The notes beneath the pieces were generated by a model that was not told the DNA's origin, did no database searches, and saw only the letters and a program-made list of their open reading frames with translations. Positions 25,496-34,057 of a DNA stretch of 64,000 nucleotides are shown here, in pieces; the stretch's first letter is position 1; each line of letters starts with the position of its first letter. The stretch comes from Flammeovirgaceae bacterium UBA5008 (GTDB lineage Bacteria; Bacteroidota; Bacteroidia; Cytophagales; Cyclobacteriaceae): assembly GCA_002398365.1 (NCBI GenBank), contig DGYK01000063.1:45873-109872 (forward strand). Reading direction: 5' to 3'. A program made the position numbers and the translations under genes.

Positions 25496-26272
25496 TCAAC
25501 GTTTAGTCAAGGTAGCTTTTCTATTTAACTTAACATAGAAATAGATGGCAACAAGAATAACCAGCAGGGAAATGAACTGCGAATTGGACAACCAATCACC
25601 AATCACAAAACCTCTATCTAAGTCGCCACGCAAAGTTTCGAGCACGCTTCTACCGATGGCATACAAAATGAGGTAAAGTAAAAATTGTTGGCCGTCAAAT
25701 CGCTTGTACTTCTTTTGAATCAATAAGAAAATCAAAATGCTGAAGATAAATGCAGCTTCGTAGAGTTGTGTCGGATGTAAAGGGACATTCAGCGGATTCG
25801 CCTGACAAGCCGTATCGGTAAAAACTACACTTAAAAAATGATCGGTTGGTAATCCATAGCAACAACCCGCATTGAAACAGCCGATCCGGCCAAAGCCATG
25901 AACAATACAAGTTACCACCGCCATAATATCCAACATGCCAGCAACCGGCAATTGATTTTTTTTGAAATACCAAAGCATCAATGGAATGGCCGTTAGCAAC
26001 GATCCGTAAAAAACAAATCCACTTCCTGAAAACAATTTGGATGGGTTGCTGAAATAGATCGTTGGATTTTCGAACAGTAGAAAAAATTTACCGCCCACTA
26101 CACCCGCGAAAATGAGTAACACAAAAAGCAGGTTCGCCTGATCGAATGACATGCCATATTGAATTTTCCCTTGACGCCACATGTACAATCCACCCAGCAC
26201 CGCACCCAAGGCAATACAAAACCCATATGTGTAGATTTTAATTGACCCGAACTCGAAAAGAACAGGATGCAT
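25496..26272 (-). CDS. lgt: Prolipoprotein diacylglyceryl transferase
   Basis: A 258-residue integral membrane enzyme that adds diacylglycerol from phosphatidylglycerol to the lipobox cysteine of prolipoproteins. The start MHPVLFEFG (26272) is typical of Lgt and avoids overlap with the upstream gene; longer readings are discarded. GVVGGKFF (58-64), HGFGRIGCFNAGCCYG (125-140, the Lgt signature) and HPTQLYEA are present, with about seven hydrophobic helices. It is the first step of the lipoprotein pathway whose last step, lnt, is also in this window. Confidence 0.95.
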   Translation of the reverse strand: MHPVLFEFGSIKIYTYGFCIALGAVLGGLYMWRQGKIQYGMSFDQANLLFVLLIFAGVVGGKFFLLFENPTIYFSNPSKLFSGSGFVFYGSLLTAIPLMLWYFKKNQLPVAGMLDIMAVVTCIVHGFGRIGCFNAGCCYGLPTDHFLSVVFTDTACQANPLNVPLHPTQLYEAAFIFSILIFLLIQKKYKRFDGQQFLLYLILYAIGRSVLETLRGDLDRGFVIGDWLSNSQFISLLVILVAIYFYVKLNRKATLTKR

Positions 26273-26282
26273 ATTTCTCTGA

Positions 26283-27434
26283 TTAAAATGATTCTGCGAG
26301 TACGATGTAGTAATTGATAGAGCCTCCCGTGCCAGCCGCAACATCAAATCGGAGGTTCAGTTTGTCTTGCTTCAGGACAGCAACACGCAAGCCTGTACCA
26401 ATGGATGGTTTCAATCGATCAAAACTAATCTCACCAAAATTATTGGCTACCTGCCCGGCACCTAAAAATGCAACAGCTCCCACTCTTCCTTTAATCGGAA
26501 AACGATATTCCGCTTGCACACCCATAAATTTTAAATCGCGGTAACGTCCAGCCCAGTAGCCGCGCATCATGTTGTTTCCCCCCAGAATCGCCAGGTTTCG
26601 ATACGGCACATCTCCAAAATTAAATGTATTCAAGCTTTGAATCGCTAACACACTGCGCTTCGTCACTTTGATAAATTTCCGATAATCAATTTCTAATGTT
26701 TGGAAATTATAATCACTTCCGACTGATTTATTGAAGTTAGAAAAGCGCACGCGAAAAAGTTCTCCGCGATCGGGCACATACGCATGATTTCGTGAATCGT
26801 GATTGATAAATAAACTGTAACCAAAAACCGTATATGATTTTTGATCATATACACCTTTCACTAAATCTCGATCAAAGTAGCCACCAGCTATGTATTCAAT
26901 GTTGAACACGCGTTGATAATCAACCCCGGCACCTAAAAACAAATTGCCATACACCTTACGGTACAACTGCGGGTTGATATAAAACTGGGTGAACGTATAA
27001 CTCTCCGACACGTTGTTGTCCGTGTTATTTCCTATACCCCAAAATTTATCGGGAAATTTGCTAAATGAGTTTTCAAAACGAATGATATAGCGCTCTTTGG
27101 GAAGGAATATATTAGCACCCAAAGCAATCAAAATTTGATTATTGAGTGTATATAAAATACCCGAAGGCATGGTGGACACTCTTAGGAGGGAATCTTTCTT
27201 ATCCGTTTTAAAAACATAGGCGTTTGCTACCCCAAATACCCAACTGGTCTCTGTGGAGAGAGCAACCAATGGGAACACCAAAAACTTGTTTTTATAAGCC
27301 GGCTTAACTGAATCTTTCCTGGTAAAAAAGTGAGGCTCCTGATTAATATTTGGCTCCAGATTTTGGCCAAAGCATGAGATGTTCTGCGCTGCTAAAAGGA
27401 TCAGCAAACAAAAAAAACGAGATGTTAAACTCAT
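26283..27434 (-). CDS. Outer-membrane beta-barrel protein (BamA/surface-antigen-like)
   Basis: A 383-residue exported barrel. ATG 27434 begins a signal peptide (MSLTSRFFCLLILLAAQ); the open frame upstream of it has no protein character. The barrel resembles the D15/Omp85-type surface antigen domain (FLVFPLVALSTETSWVFG, HDSRNHAYVPDRGELF, GGNNMMRGYWAGRYRD, GAGQVA), ending in a strand with a terminal phenylalanine. No POTRA domains are present, so it is a short TamA/patatin-C-terminal-like barrel. It ends 10 bases before the lgt start. Confidence 0.82.
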   Translation of the reverse strand: MSLTSRFFCLLILLAAQNISCFGQNLEPNINQEPHFFTRKDSVKPAYKNKFLVFPLVALSTETSWVFGVANAYVFKTDKKDSLLRVSTMPSGILYTLNNQILIALGANIFLPKERYIIRFENSFSKFPDKFWGIGNNTDNNVSESYTFTQFYINPQLYRKVYGNLFLGAGVDYQRVFNIEYIAGGYFDRDLVKGVYDQKSYTVFGYSLFINHDSRNHAYVPDRGELFRVRFSNFNKSVGSDYNFQTLEIDYRKFIKVTKRSVLAIQSLNTFNFGDVPYRNLAILGGNNMMRGYWAGRYRDLKFMGVQAEYRFPIKGRVGAVAFLGAGQVANNFGEISFDRLKPSIGTGLRVAVLKQDKLNLRFDVAAGTGGSINYYIVLAESF

Positions 27435-27499
27435 GATAGCAAAGCCACTAGACGCCAAGTAAGCATCAAAAGTAGTCTTTTTTTTGAAGCCCGAGGAAT

Positions 27500-27536
27500 G
27501 AAAACAAAGAAAGCCACCCAAGTTTGAGTGGCTTTC
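27500..27536 (-). terminator. Terminator of hpf (minus strand)
   Basis: On the minus strand, AAAGCCAC and GTGGCTTT flank a 10-base loop and are followed by a T-rich run (CTTTGTTTTC). It lies directly after the hpf stop. Confidence 0.85.
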
Positions 27537-27561
27537 CGGTAGTATCGTTAATCTTGTTGAA

Positions 27562-27852
27562 TCAGTGGCCTTTTTCTTTAAACTTTTTGATTTGGTTACG
27601 CAAAGCTTCTGTAGCCATATCGGTGGCAGCTTCGAATGAGCGAGCTTGCTCTTTTGCAAACAATTGGCTTCCCGGTACCTTCACTCTAATTTCTACAGTT
27701 TTGTTTTCTACTCCTTCATTATTGATGCGTAAGAACACTTCCCCATCAACCACTCGATCATAAAACGTTTCAAGTTTATCTACTTTCTTCTGAATAAAGT
27801 CAATCAATTTGGTGTCGGCATCAAAGTGGATGGAGTGAACTTGCAGTTTCAT
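27562..27852 (-). CDS. hpf: Ribosome hibernation-promoting factor, short form
   Basis: A 96-residue protein of the HPF/YfiA (RaiA) family, which binds the 30S subunit to silence or dimerise ribosomes in stationary phase. It begins MKLQVHSIHFDADTKLIDFI with VDKLETFYDRVV, then VEIRVKVPG and a lysine-rich end, with the usual beta-alpha-beta pattern. It lacks the long C-terminal extension. It neighbours xerC and rpsU. Confidence 0.93.
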   Translation of the reverse strand: MKLQVHSIHFDADTKLIDFIQKKVDKLETFYDRVVDGEVFLRINNEGVENKTVEIRVKVPGSQLFAKEQARSFEAATDMATEALRNQIKKFKEKGH

Positions 27853-27898
27853 AACACATTAAATTTAAAAGTTGAACATATAACCAGTACTAAAAAAA

Positions 27899-28780
27899 TC
27901 ATGCTTTCGGGTGCGCTTGCTCAAATACCTTTTTCAGCTTATCCATGGAGTTGTGGGTGTACACCTGTGTTGCCGCTAAGCTACTGTGCCCCAATAGATC
28001 TTTCACTGCATTAATCTCCGCCCCTTTGTTAAGTAAATGCGTAGCGTAGGTGTGACGCAGCACATGGGGACTTTTTTTCTCTACGCTTGTAAACAACTTC
28101 ATATACTTTTTCACCACCCGATTCACCAGCATCGGATAAAGTGGTTCTCCTGATTGTGTAACGAATAATAATCCGTGATCGTGCTGAGTAATTTCTTTAT
28201 TTCGGATGCGGATATAATGAGTGATGAGTGTGGCTAAGTGTGAGGTGAAAGGTATCACTCGCTCTTTGTTTCGCTTTCCCAATACCCGCAAGGTGCGGTC
28301 GCTGATATTCACCCGATTTTCTTTCAGATTGATTAACTCTGACAAGCGCATGCCGGTACCATAAAATAATTCCAGAATCAATTGATCGCGGAGCCCCTCA
28401 TGATCGGCTGAAAAAACAACATTATCTAAAAGTTTTACAGTATCACTTTCATTCACAAAGTGAGGCAGTTTCTTGGGCGACTTCAACACTTTAATTTTTT
28501 GCATCGGGTCTTTTTCAATCAAACCCTGACGCATCAAAAATTTATAGTACGACCGTAGGCAGGCAATTTTTCGGTTTACCGATGTGGCTCCCAGCTTCTG
28601 TTCCACCAATTGCACAATCCAAGAGCGCACCAACCCATAATTGGCTTCCTGTGCTTTTATGCCATCGAACTGCTCGGACAAAAATTGCTCAAATTGAGAT
28701 AGATCGGTTTCGTATGAAATAACCGTTTTGGGGCTATACCTTTTTTCGAATTGGAGGTATTTTAAAAATGACTCTACCAT
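27899..28780 (-). CDS. xerC: Tyrosine recombinase XerC-like
   Basis: A 293-residue recombinase from ATG 28780 (MVESFLKYLQFEKRYSPKTV); the open frame before it is not family-like. The N-terminal SAM-like core-binding domain is followed by the catalytic set R145 (GTGMRLSEL), K169, H239 and R242 (HVLRHTYATHL), H265 (LLGHSS) and Y274. Xer enzymes resolve chromosome dimers at dif. Location between rpsU and hpf fits a housekeeping rather than a mobile-element integrase. Confidence 0.93.
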   Translation of the reverse strand: MVESFLKYLQFEKRYSPKTVISYETDLSQFEQFLSEQFDGIKAQEANYGLVRSWIVQLVEQKLGATSVNRKIACLRSYYKFLMRQGLIEKDPMQKIKVLKSPKKLPHFVNESDTVKLLDNVVFSADHEGLRDQLILELFYGTGMRLSELINLKENRVNISDRTLRVLGKRNKERVIPFTSHLATLITHYIRIRNKEITQHDHGLLFVTQSGEPLYPMLVNRVVKKYMKLFTSVEKKSPHVLRHTYATHLLNKGAEINAVKDLLGHSSLAATQVYTHNSMDKLKKVFEQAHPKA

Positions 28781-28820
28781 TAACACAAGCCCAAACAACC
28801 CGCTCTGTTGAGTCGAATAT

Positions 28821-28860
28821 AAAAAAAATCCCCCTGCCATCCACGATAGCAAGGGGATTG
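28821..28860 (-). terminator. Terminator of rpsU (minus strand)
   Basis: On the minus strand a near-perfect AATCCCCTTGC/GCAGGGGGATT stem with one G-T pair is followed by a run of eight T. It lies 23 bases after the rpsU stop and separates it from xerC. Confidence 0.9.
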
Positions 28861-28882
28861 TTTACAAAATGTAGATTAAATG

Positions 28883-29077
28883 TTAGTAATTATCCTTAGC
28901 GTACATCTTTTGAACGTACGAAGCATGGATAATTTCACTTCTTCTTTTTACAGAAGGTTTAGTGAAAGATGTTCTGGCACGCAAAGCTTTCAAAACTCCG
29001 GTCTTTTCGAACTTCTTTTTGAAACGCTTCAAAGCCTTATCGATTGATTCGTTTTCTTTTATGTTGATAATCAGCAT
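28883..29077 (-). CDS. rpsU: 30S ribosomal protein S21
   Basis: A 64-residue basic protein with the S21 pattern NIKENESIDKALKRFKKKFE, followed by GVLKALRAR and KPSVKRRSEI. S21 is a late-assembling small-subunit protein near the anti-Shine-Dalgarno region. It has its own consensus promoter and terminator, so it is a single-gene transcript. Confidence 0.96.
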   Translation of the reverse strand: MLIINIKENESIDKALKRFKKKFEKTGVLKALRARTSFTKPSVKRRSEIIHASYVQKMYAKDNY

Positions 29078-29097
29078 CTCTATTTTTGTTTGGGCTG

Positions 29098-29129
29098 CAA
29101 ATATAGCCTAACCGGCTTTAAATTCGCAA
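29098..29129 (-). promoter_or_regulatory. Bacteroidota-type promoter of rpsU
   Basis: On the minus strand TTG (29127-29129) and TATATTTG (29098-29105) are separated by 21 bases, fitting the TTG-N19-21-TAnnTTTG consensus. The -7 box ends 20 bases before the start codon, giving a very short leader. Confidence 0.8.
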
Positions 29130-29132
29130 GCA

Positions 29133-30302
29133 TTATTTTAAAATAGATCGCGAAATCACCAATTTCTGAATCTCTGAGGTTCCCTCGCCTATCGTACAAA
29201 GCTTGGCATCGCGGTAATACTTCTCGGCCGGAAAGTCTTTGGTATAACCATATCCTCCAAAAATCTGAACTCCCTCATTGGCTACCTCCACAGCAATCTC
29301 TGAAGCATAGAGTTTGGCCATTGCAGACTCCTTGTTCACACTTTTGCCTCTGTTTTTGAGGTCGGCAGCGCGATAAGTCAAAAGCTTGGCAGCCTCTACT
29401 TTGGTAGCCATATCGGCCAATTTGAATGAAATTCCCTGAAAATTGGCAATTGGTTGGTTGAATTGATGGCGCTCTTTTGAATACTTCAGTGCCGCTTCAT
29501 ACGCGCCTTCGGCAATTCCTAAACTAAGGGCGGCAATGGAAATTCGTCCTCCATCTAAAACTTTCAGCGACTGCACAAAACCCTCGCCTTCTTTTCCAAT
29601 CACCTGGTTTTTATGAATACGGCAATCCGAAAAGATCATCTCAGCTGTTTCGGAGGCTCTCATGCCTAATTTGTTTTCCTTTTTTCCGGCTGTAAATCCG
29701 GGGGTGCCACGCTCCATGATAAATGCGGTCATTCCATGCGAATCACCGACTGCGCCAGTGCGTGCAATTACCACAGCTACATCGCCCGATTTACCGTGGG
29801 TTATGAAGTTTTTAGCGCCATTCAGCACATAATAATCGCCATCTTTTATGGCCACCGTGCGCATATTTCCGGCATCTGAACCGGTATTGGGCTCCGTAAG
29901 GCCCCAGGCACCCAGCCATTCGCAGGTTGCTAACTTGGGTAAGTATTTGCGCTTCTGCTCTTCAGAAGCAAACTGTAGGATGTGCCCGGTGCATAATGAG
30001 TTATGTGCTGCCATTGACAAACCAATCGATCCGTCAATTTTGGCCAATTCTACAATCGCGGTAACGTATTCATGATATCCAAAGCCGGAGCCTCCATATT
30101 CTGTAGGAACCAACACGCCCATTAATCCAAGCTCTCCCAGTTGCTTAAATAAATCCAAAGGAAAATGCTGCGCCTCATCCCAATCCATCCGGTTGGGCAC
30201 CATTTCACGTTTACCAAAATCACGAATCATATCGGCAATCATTTTTTGATTTTCCGATTCTGTAAAGTCGATTCCCACTTTCGGCTCTGTCATTACTTCC
30301 AT
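29133..30302 (-). CDS. Acyl-CoA dehydrogenase
   Basis: A 389-residue FAD enzyme for the first step of fatty-acid or branched-acid oxidation. Signatures are LTEPNTGSDAGNM, FITHGKSGDV, RGTPGFTAGKKENKLG, ADMATKVEAAKLLTYRAA and the C-terminal IGEGTSEIQKLVISR, whose first Glu is the likely catalytic base. An alternative start lies three codons in (MTEPKVG). Exact chain-length specificity cannot be read. The gene is divergent from ugd. Confidence 0.93.
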   Translation of the reverse strand: MEVMTEPKVGIDFTESENQKMIADMIRDFGKREMVPNRMDWDEAQHFPLDLFKQLGELGLMGVLVPTEYGGSGFGYHEYVTAIVELAKIDGSIGLSMAAHNSLCTGHILQFASEEQKRKYLPKLATCEWLGAWGLTEPNTGSDAGNMRTVAIKDGDYYVLNGAKNFITHGKSGDVAVVIARTGAVGDSHGMTAFIMERGTPGFTAGKKENKLGMRASETAEMIFSDCRIHKNQVIGKEGEGFVQSLKVLDGGRISIAALSLGIAEGAYEAALKYSKERHQFNQPIANFQGISFKLADMATKVEAAKLLTYRAADLKNRGKSVNKESAMAKLYASEIAVEVANEGVQIFGGYGYTKDFPAEKYYRDAKLCTIGEGTSEIQKLVISRSILK

Positions 30303-30328
30303 CTTTTCTGAATTTTAAGTTAGAATCA

Positions 30329-30336
30329 CAAAATTA
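30329..30336 (-). promoter_or_regulatory. -7 promoter element of the acyl-CoA dehydrogenase gene
   Basis: Minus-strand TAATTTTG fits TAnnTTTG and ends 26 bases before the start codon. No TTG lies at the usual distance upstream. Confidence 0.55.
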
Positions 30337-30418
30337 GTCTTAGTTACAGAATATCCAAACGAGTGTTAGTTTGTTTTACAAAACCGTTATTTTCAACGCC
30401 TATTAGCACCAGAAAGGC

Positions 30419-30426
30419 TATTTTTG
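30419..30426 (+). promoter_or_regulatory. -7 promoter element of ugd
   Basis: TATTTTTG fits the TAnnTTTG consensus and ends 25 bases before the ugd start. A well-spaced TTG is not seen. Confidence 0.6.
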
Positions 30427-30451
30427 CAGCCTGATTCAAAAACCTCTTGGA

Positions 30452-31768
30452 ATGAAAATAGCTGTAATAGGAACGGGTTATGTGGGGCTGGTAACGGGAA
30501 CTTGCTTTGCCGAAACAGGAAATACAGTAACCTGCGTAGATATAGACCAAGCCAAAGTTGATAAGCTGAAAAGTGGCAAAGTGACAATCTATGAACCCGG
30601 CCTTGAGGTAATCTTCGAAAGAAACATCAAACAAGGCAGGCTGTTTTTTACGACTCAACTGGCAGAAGGAATAAAGGATGCCAAAATTATTTTTCTAGCA
30701 TTGCCAACACCTCCGGGTGAAGATGGTTCTGCTGATTTGAAATACATACTTGGCGTTGCTGAGCAATTAGGAGGTCTTTTGAAAGACTATACAGTCATTG
30801 TCGACAAGAGTACGGTGCCGGTTGGCACGGCTGAAAAAGTACGGGCCCGAATCGCCAAGAATTGCAAAGTTAATTTTGACGTGGTTTCTAATCCGGAATT
30901 TTTACGCGAAGGCGTAGCGGTAGAAGATTTTATGAAGCCGGAACGTGTCGTTATCGGAACTACATCGGCTGCTGCCCGCAAAGTGATGGAAACACTCTAT
31001 GCGCCTTTTGTGCGCCAGGGAAATCCATTGGTTTTTATGGATGAAAAATCGGCTGAGTTGACCAAGTATGCTGCCAACGCATTCTTAGCTGTTAAAATTT
31101 CCTTTATGAATGAAATTGCCAACATGTGTGAGCTGGTAGGTGCGGATGTAGATTCCGTACGGAAGGGAATTGGCACCGATAGCCGTATCGGAAAGCGGTT
31201 TTTGTTTCCGGGCATAGGCTATGGAGGAAGTTGCTTTCCGAAAGACGTTCAGGCGTTGGAAAAATCATCGACCGATGTGAATTACGACTTTAAAATTTTA
31301 AAGGCCGTAATGGATGTCAATGCCAAGCAAAAAACCAAGCTGATACCGGCCATTCTGAATTATTTCAAAGGCGATTTGAAAGGAAAAGTAATCGCCATCT
31401 GGGGCTTGTCCTTTAAGCCGCACACCGATGACATCCGCGAAGCACCTGCTTTATACAACATTGAAGAATTGTTGAAAGCCGGAGCAAACATCAAAGCGCA
31501 CGATCCCGAATCGATGCCCAATGTGAAAAGCCAATTGGGCGACCGCATTGCGTATTGTGATAATCCGTATACCGCTGCTGAAAATGCTGATGCTATTTTT
31601 ATTGCAACCGAGTGGCCTGAATTTAGAACCCCAGACTTCGATCGTTTATCGTCCATTGTAAAAAACAAAGTGATCTTTGACGGGCGTAATTTGTATGATC
31701 TGACAATGATGAAAGAATTGGGTTATACTTATTACAGCATTGGCCGCGAAGTCATTTATAGTTCATAG
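30452..31768 (+). CDS. ugd: UDP-glucose 6-dehydrogenase
   Basis: A 438-residue NAD enzyme that oxidises UDP-glucose to UDP-glucuronate. The Rossmann motif is VIGTGYVGLVTG (5-16), followed by LPTPPGEDGSADL, STVPVGTAEKVR, the catalytic cysteine C261 in GYGGSCFPKDV, and WGLSFKPHTDDIREAP. The next gene, 21 bases on, decarboxylates its product, so the pair is a UDP-xylose pathway. Confidence 0.96.
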   Translation: MKIAVIGTGYVGLVTGTCFAETGNTVTCVDIDQAKVDKLKSGKVTIYEPGLEVIFERNIKQGRLFFTTQLAEGIKDAKIIFLALPTPPGEDGSADLKYILGVAEQLGGLLKDYTVIVDKSTVPVGTAEKVRARIAKNCKVNFDVVSNPEFLREGVAVEDFMKPERVVIGTTSAAARKVMETLYAPFVRQGNPLVFMDEKSAELTKYAANAFLAVKISFMNEIANMCELVGADVDSVRKGIGTDSRIGKRFLFPGIGYGGSCFPKDVQALEKSSTDVNYDFKILKAVMDVNAKQKTKLIPAILNYFKGDLKGKVIAIWGLSFKPHTDDIREAPALYNIEELLKAGANIKAHDPESMPNVKSQLGDRIAYCDNPYTAAENADAIFIATEWPEFRTPDFDRLSSIVKNKVIFDGRNLYDLTMMKELGYTYYSIGREVIYSS

Positions 31769-31789
31769 TCTTATCTTATTATAATCAAT

Positions 31790-32776
31790 ATGAAGAAACG
31801 AGTTTTAATTACAGGTGGTGCCGGCTTCTTAGGTTCACATCTCTGCGATCGCTTTATCAAAGAGGGTTACCAAGTCATTGCCATGGATAACCTGATCACC
31901 GGAGATTTGCGCAACATCGAGCACTTGTTCAAACATCCCGATTTTGAATTTTATCACCACGATGTATCGAAATTCGTACATGTGCCGGGCGAGTTGCACT
32001 ACATCTTGCATTTCGCCTCTCCGGCAAGCCCCATCGACTATCTGAAAATTCCCATTCAAACATTGAAAGTGGGTTCGTTGGGAACTCACAATCTATTGGG
32101 ATTGGCACGAGCCAAAAAAGCAAGGATCATCATTGCCTCCACTTCCGAAGTGTATGGCGATCCAACGGTGCATCCACAAACCGAAGAATATTATGGCAAT
32201 GTAAACACCGTAGGACCGCGCGGTGTGTACGATGAAGCCAAGCGCTTTCAGGAAGCCATCACCATGGCGTATCATACTTTCCATGGATTGGAAACTCGTA
32301 TTGTGCGAATCTTTAATACCTATGGGCCTCGCATGCGCCTAAATGACGGACGCGTATTGCCTGCATTCATTGGTCAAGCGTTGCGCGGAGAAGATCTTAC
32401 CGTTTTTGGCGATGGATCACAAACCCGTTCTTTCTGCTATGTGGATGATTTGATTGAAGGTATTTACCGTTTGTTGCTCTCTGATTACGCGCAGCCTGTC
32501 AATATTGGAAACCCGCATGAAATTACGATCAAAGATTTTGCGGAAGAGATTATTAAACTCACCGGTACTACACAGAAAGTGATTTATAATCCACTACCGA
32601 AAGATGATCCCAAGCAACGTCAGCCTGACATCCGTAAAGCGAAGGAGATTTTAGGCTGGGAACCAAAAGTTTCAAGAGCCGAAGGATTGAAAATTACCTA
32701 CGAATACTTCAAGTCGTTGCCGAAAGAAGTTTTGTATCAACGCGATCACAAAAGCTTCGACAGCTACATTCGTTAG
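31790..32776 (+). CDS. UDP-glucuronate decarboxylase (UDP-xylose synthase)
   Basis: A 328-residue short-chain-dehydrogenase-type epimerase. GGAGFLGSHLCD (9-20) binds NAD, HFASPASPIDY (74-84) is a feature of the UXS group, and the YxxxK pair is Y147/K151 in VYDEAKR. RIFNTYGPRMRLNDGRVLP supports the assignment. Product with Ugd: UDP-xylose for polysaccharide synthesis. Closely related dTDP-glucose dehydratases are the main alternative, but the SPASP motif and Ugd linkage favour UXS. Confidence 0.92.
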   Translation: MKKRVLITGGAGFLGSHLCDRFIKEGYQVIAMDNLITGDLRNIEHLFKHPDFEFYHHDVSKFVHVPGELHYILHFASPASPIDYLKIPIQTLKVGSLGTHNLLGLARAKKARIIIASTSEVYGDPTVHPQTEEYYGNVNTVGPRGVYDEAKRFQEAITMAYHTFHGLETRIVRIFNTYGPRMRLNDGRVLPAFIGQALRGEDLTVFGDGSQTRSFCYVDDLIEGIYRLLLSDYAQPVNIGNPHEITIKDFAEEIIKLTGTTQKVIYNPLPKDDPKQRQPDIRKAKEILGWEPKVSRAEGLKITYEYFKSLPKEVLYQRDHKSFDSYIR

Positions 32777-32796
32777 ATTTAAATCTGCGTTGGAAA

Positions 32797-32828
32797 TAAA
32801 AAGGCTCGGAAAATTTCCGAGCCTTTTT
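32797..32828. terminator. Bidirectional terminator between uxs and the metallopeptidase gene
   Basis: AAAAAGGCTCGGA / TCCGAGCCTTTTT, a 13-bp stem with a short AAAATT-type loop, gives A-runs and T-runs on both sides and serves the two convergent genes. Confidence 0.92.
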
Positions 32829-32848
32829 CGTTATCAGAATTATCTCTA

Positions 32849-33547
32849 TTAATCTCTGTCCATTCCTAAATACATCAGCACATAGTAGATCAATGTTGTT
32901 ACTGCACCAATAGCAGCTACTACATAGGTCATGGCAGCCCACTTCAACGCATCTTGTGACATATCGTATTCAGCAGGAGTTACGATGTTTCTGGTTTTTA
33001 TCCATGCCAACGCTCTGCGGCTGGCGTCAAATTCAACGGGTAAAGTTACCAAGGCGAACAAAGCAAATACGGCATAACACACGATGATCAGCAAAAGAGC
33101 TGTTTTCATAGGCAAAATGCTGGAAGCGAAAATCGATCCGAAGATCATCGCCATCATCATAAAGTTCAGTACGCTGGCGCTGATGTTTTGAACCGGAACC
33201 ATTGCTGAACGGAATTGAAGCATGCTATAAGCGGTAGCGTGTTGCACAGCATGACCACATTCGTGAGCGGCCACTGCGGTGGCGGCTGCGTTTCTACCGT
33301 GATATACTTCTTGGCTCAAATTCACCGTCTTGTCTGCAGGGTTGTAATGATCCGTCAACTGACCTTCCACGCACGTAACCTGTACATCGCGAATGCCGTG
33401 ATCAGCCAACATCAATCGCGCAATCTCCGCTCCGGTTAAATCTCTGGTTAAGTGTGTTTGAGAATACTCTCTGAATTTGCTTTTCAGGCGTGAACTAACC
33501 ATCCAGCCGATCAACATAAAAAATCCACCAATCAATAATGCACCCAT
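32849..33547 (-). CDS. Membrane zinc metallopeptidase, YugP family
   Basis: A 232-residue protein of the Zn_peptidase_2 (DUF, YugP) family. An N-terminal helix (MGALLIGGFFMLIGWMV), the zinc motif AAHECGHAVQH (HEcgH, 95-99), and C-terminal hydrophobic helices are visible. These enzymes are predicted to cleave membrane proteins; substrates are unknown. It is 6 bases after rfaE2 in the minus-strand run. Confidence 0.88.
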   Translation of the reverse strand: MGALLIGGFFMLIGWMVSSRLKSKFREYSQTHLTRDLTGAEIARLMLADHGIRDVQVTCVEGQLTDHYNPADKTVNLSQEVYHGRNAAATAVAAHECGHAVQHATAYSMLQFRSAMVPVQNISASVLNFMMMAMIFGSIFASSILPMKTALLLIIVCYAVFALFALVTLPVEFDASRRALAWIKTRNIVTPAEYDMSQDALKWAAMTYVVAAIGAVTTLIYYVLMYLGMDRD

Positions 33548-33553
33548 AGTTAT

Positions 33554-34057
33554 TTAATTATTTATTGTTCGTTTTATTTTTTCTACAATCCGGGTGGTAG
33601 AGTAGCCTGCAACAAAGTCGATGGTCTCTACTTTCCCTCCATTCTTTTTAACAACTTCTGCGCCAACGATGTTTTCTGCCAAATAGTCACTTCCCTTTAC
33701 TAAAACATCGGGAATTAGCTCAGAAATCAAATTTAATGGGGTGTCTTCATTAAAAAAAACTACCAAATCCACGAATTGAAGTGCGGCTAATACCCTTGCC
33801 CTTGAATTTTGATCTTGTAATGGACGTTCTGGACCTTTAAAACGACTGACAGAATCATCTGTGTTGAGCCCTATTACCAATCGGTTGCCAAGCGCTCTTG
33901 CCTTTTCCAGGTAATCTACATGACCTAAGTGCAATAAATCAAAACAGCCGTTGGTGAAAACCACTTTCTCGTGATTGGCCTTCCAGCTTTTGATTACTTC
34001 TTTAGCCTCAGCTACACTTTTTATTTTGTGCTCGGTTTTTTCCATTTCAATATCCAA
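33554..34057 (-). CDS. rfaE2: D-glycero-beta-D-manno-heptose 1-phosphate adenylyltransferase
   Basis: A 167-residue nucleotidyltransferase equivalent to the C-terminal half of HldE. The motif VFTNGCFDLLHLGHVDYLEK (HxGH) binds ATP; KGPERPLQDQNSRARVLAAL and VKGSDYLAENIVGAEVV are typical. It makes ADP-heptose for LPS core. The start overlaps the upstream gene by 37 bases; the fifth codon ATG (34045) is an alternative. Confidence 0.92.
   Translation of the reverse strand: MDIEMEKTEHKIKSVAEAKEVIKSWKANHEKVVFTNGCFDLLHLGHVDYLEKARALGNRLVIGLNTDDSVSRFKGPERPLQDQNSRARVLAALQFVDLVVFFNEDTPLNLISELIPDVLVKGSDYLAENIVGAEVVKKNGGKVETIDFVAGYSTTRIVEKIKRTINN

Noticed and set aside
26273..26347. 25-codon N-terminal extension of lgt
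   Set aside because: It overlaps the upstream barrel gene, and Lgt proteins start at the MHPVLFEFG-type sequence.
27899..28780. Tyrosine recombinase as a mobile-element integrase
   Set aside because: It lies between rpsU and hpf, has XerC-like length and motifs, and no attachment repeats or cargo genes flank it.
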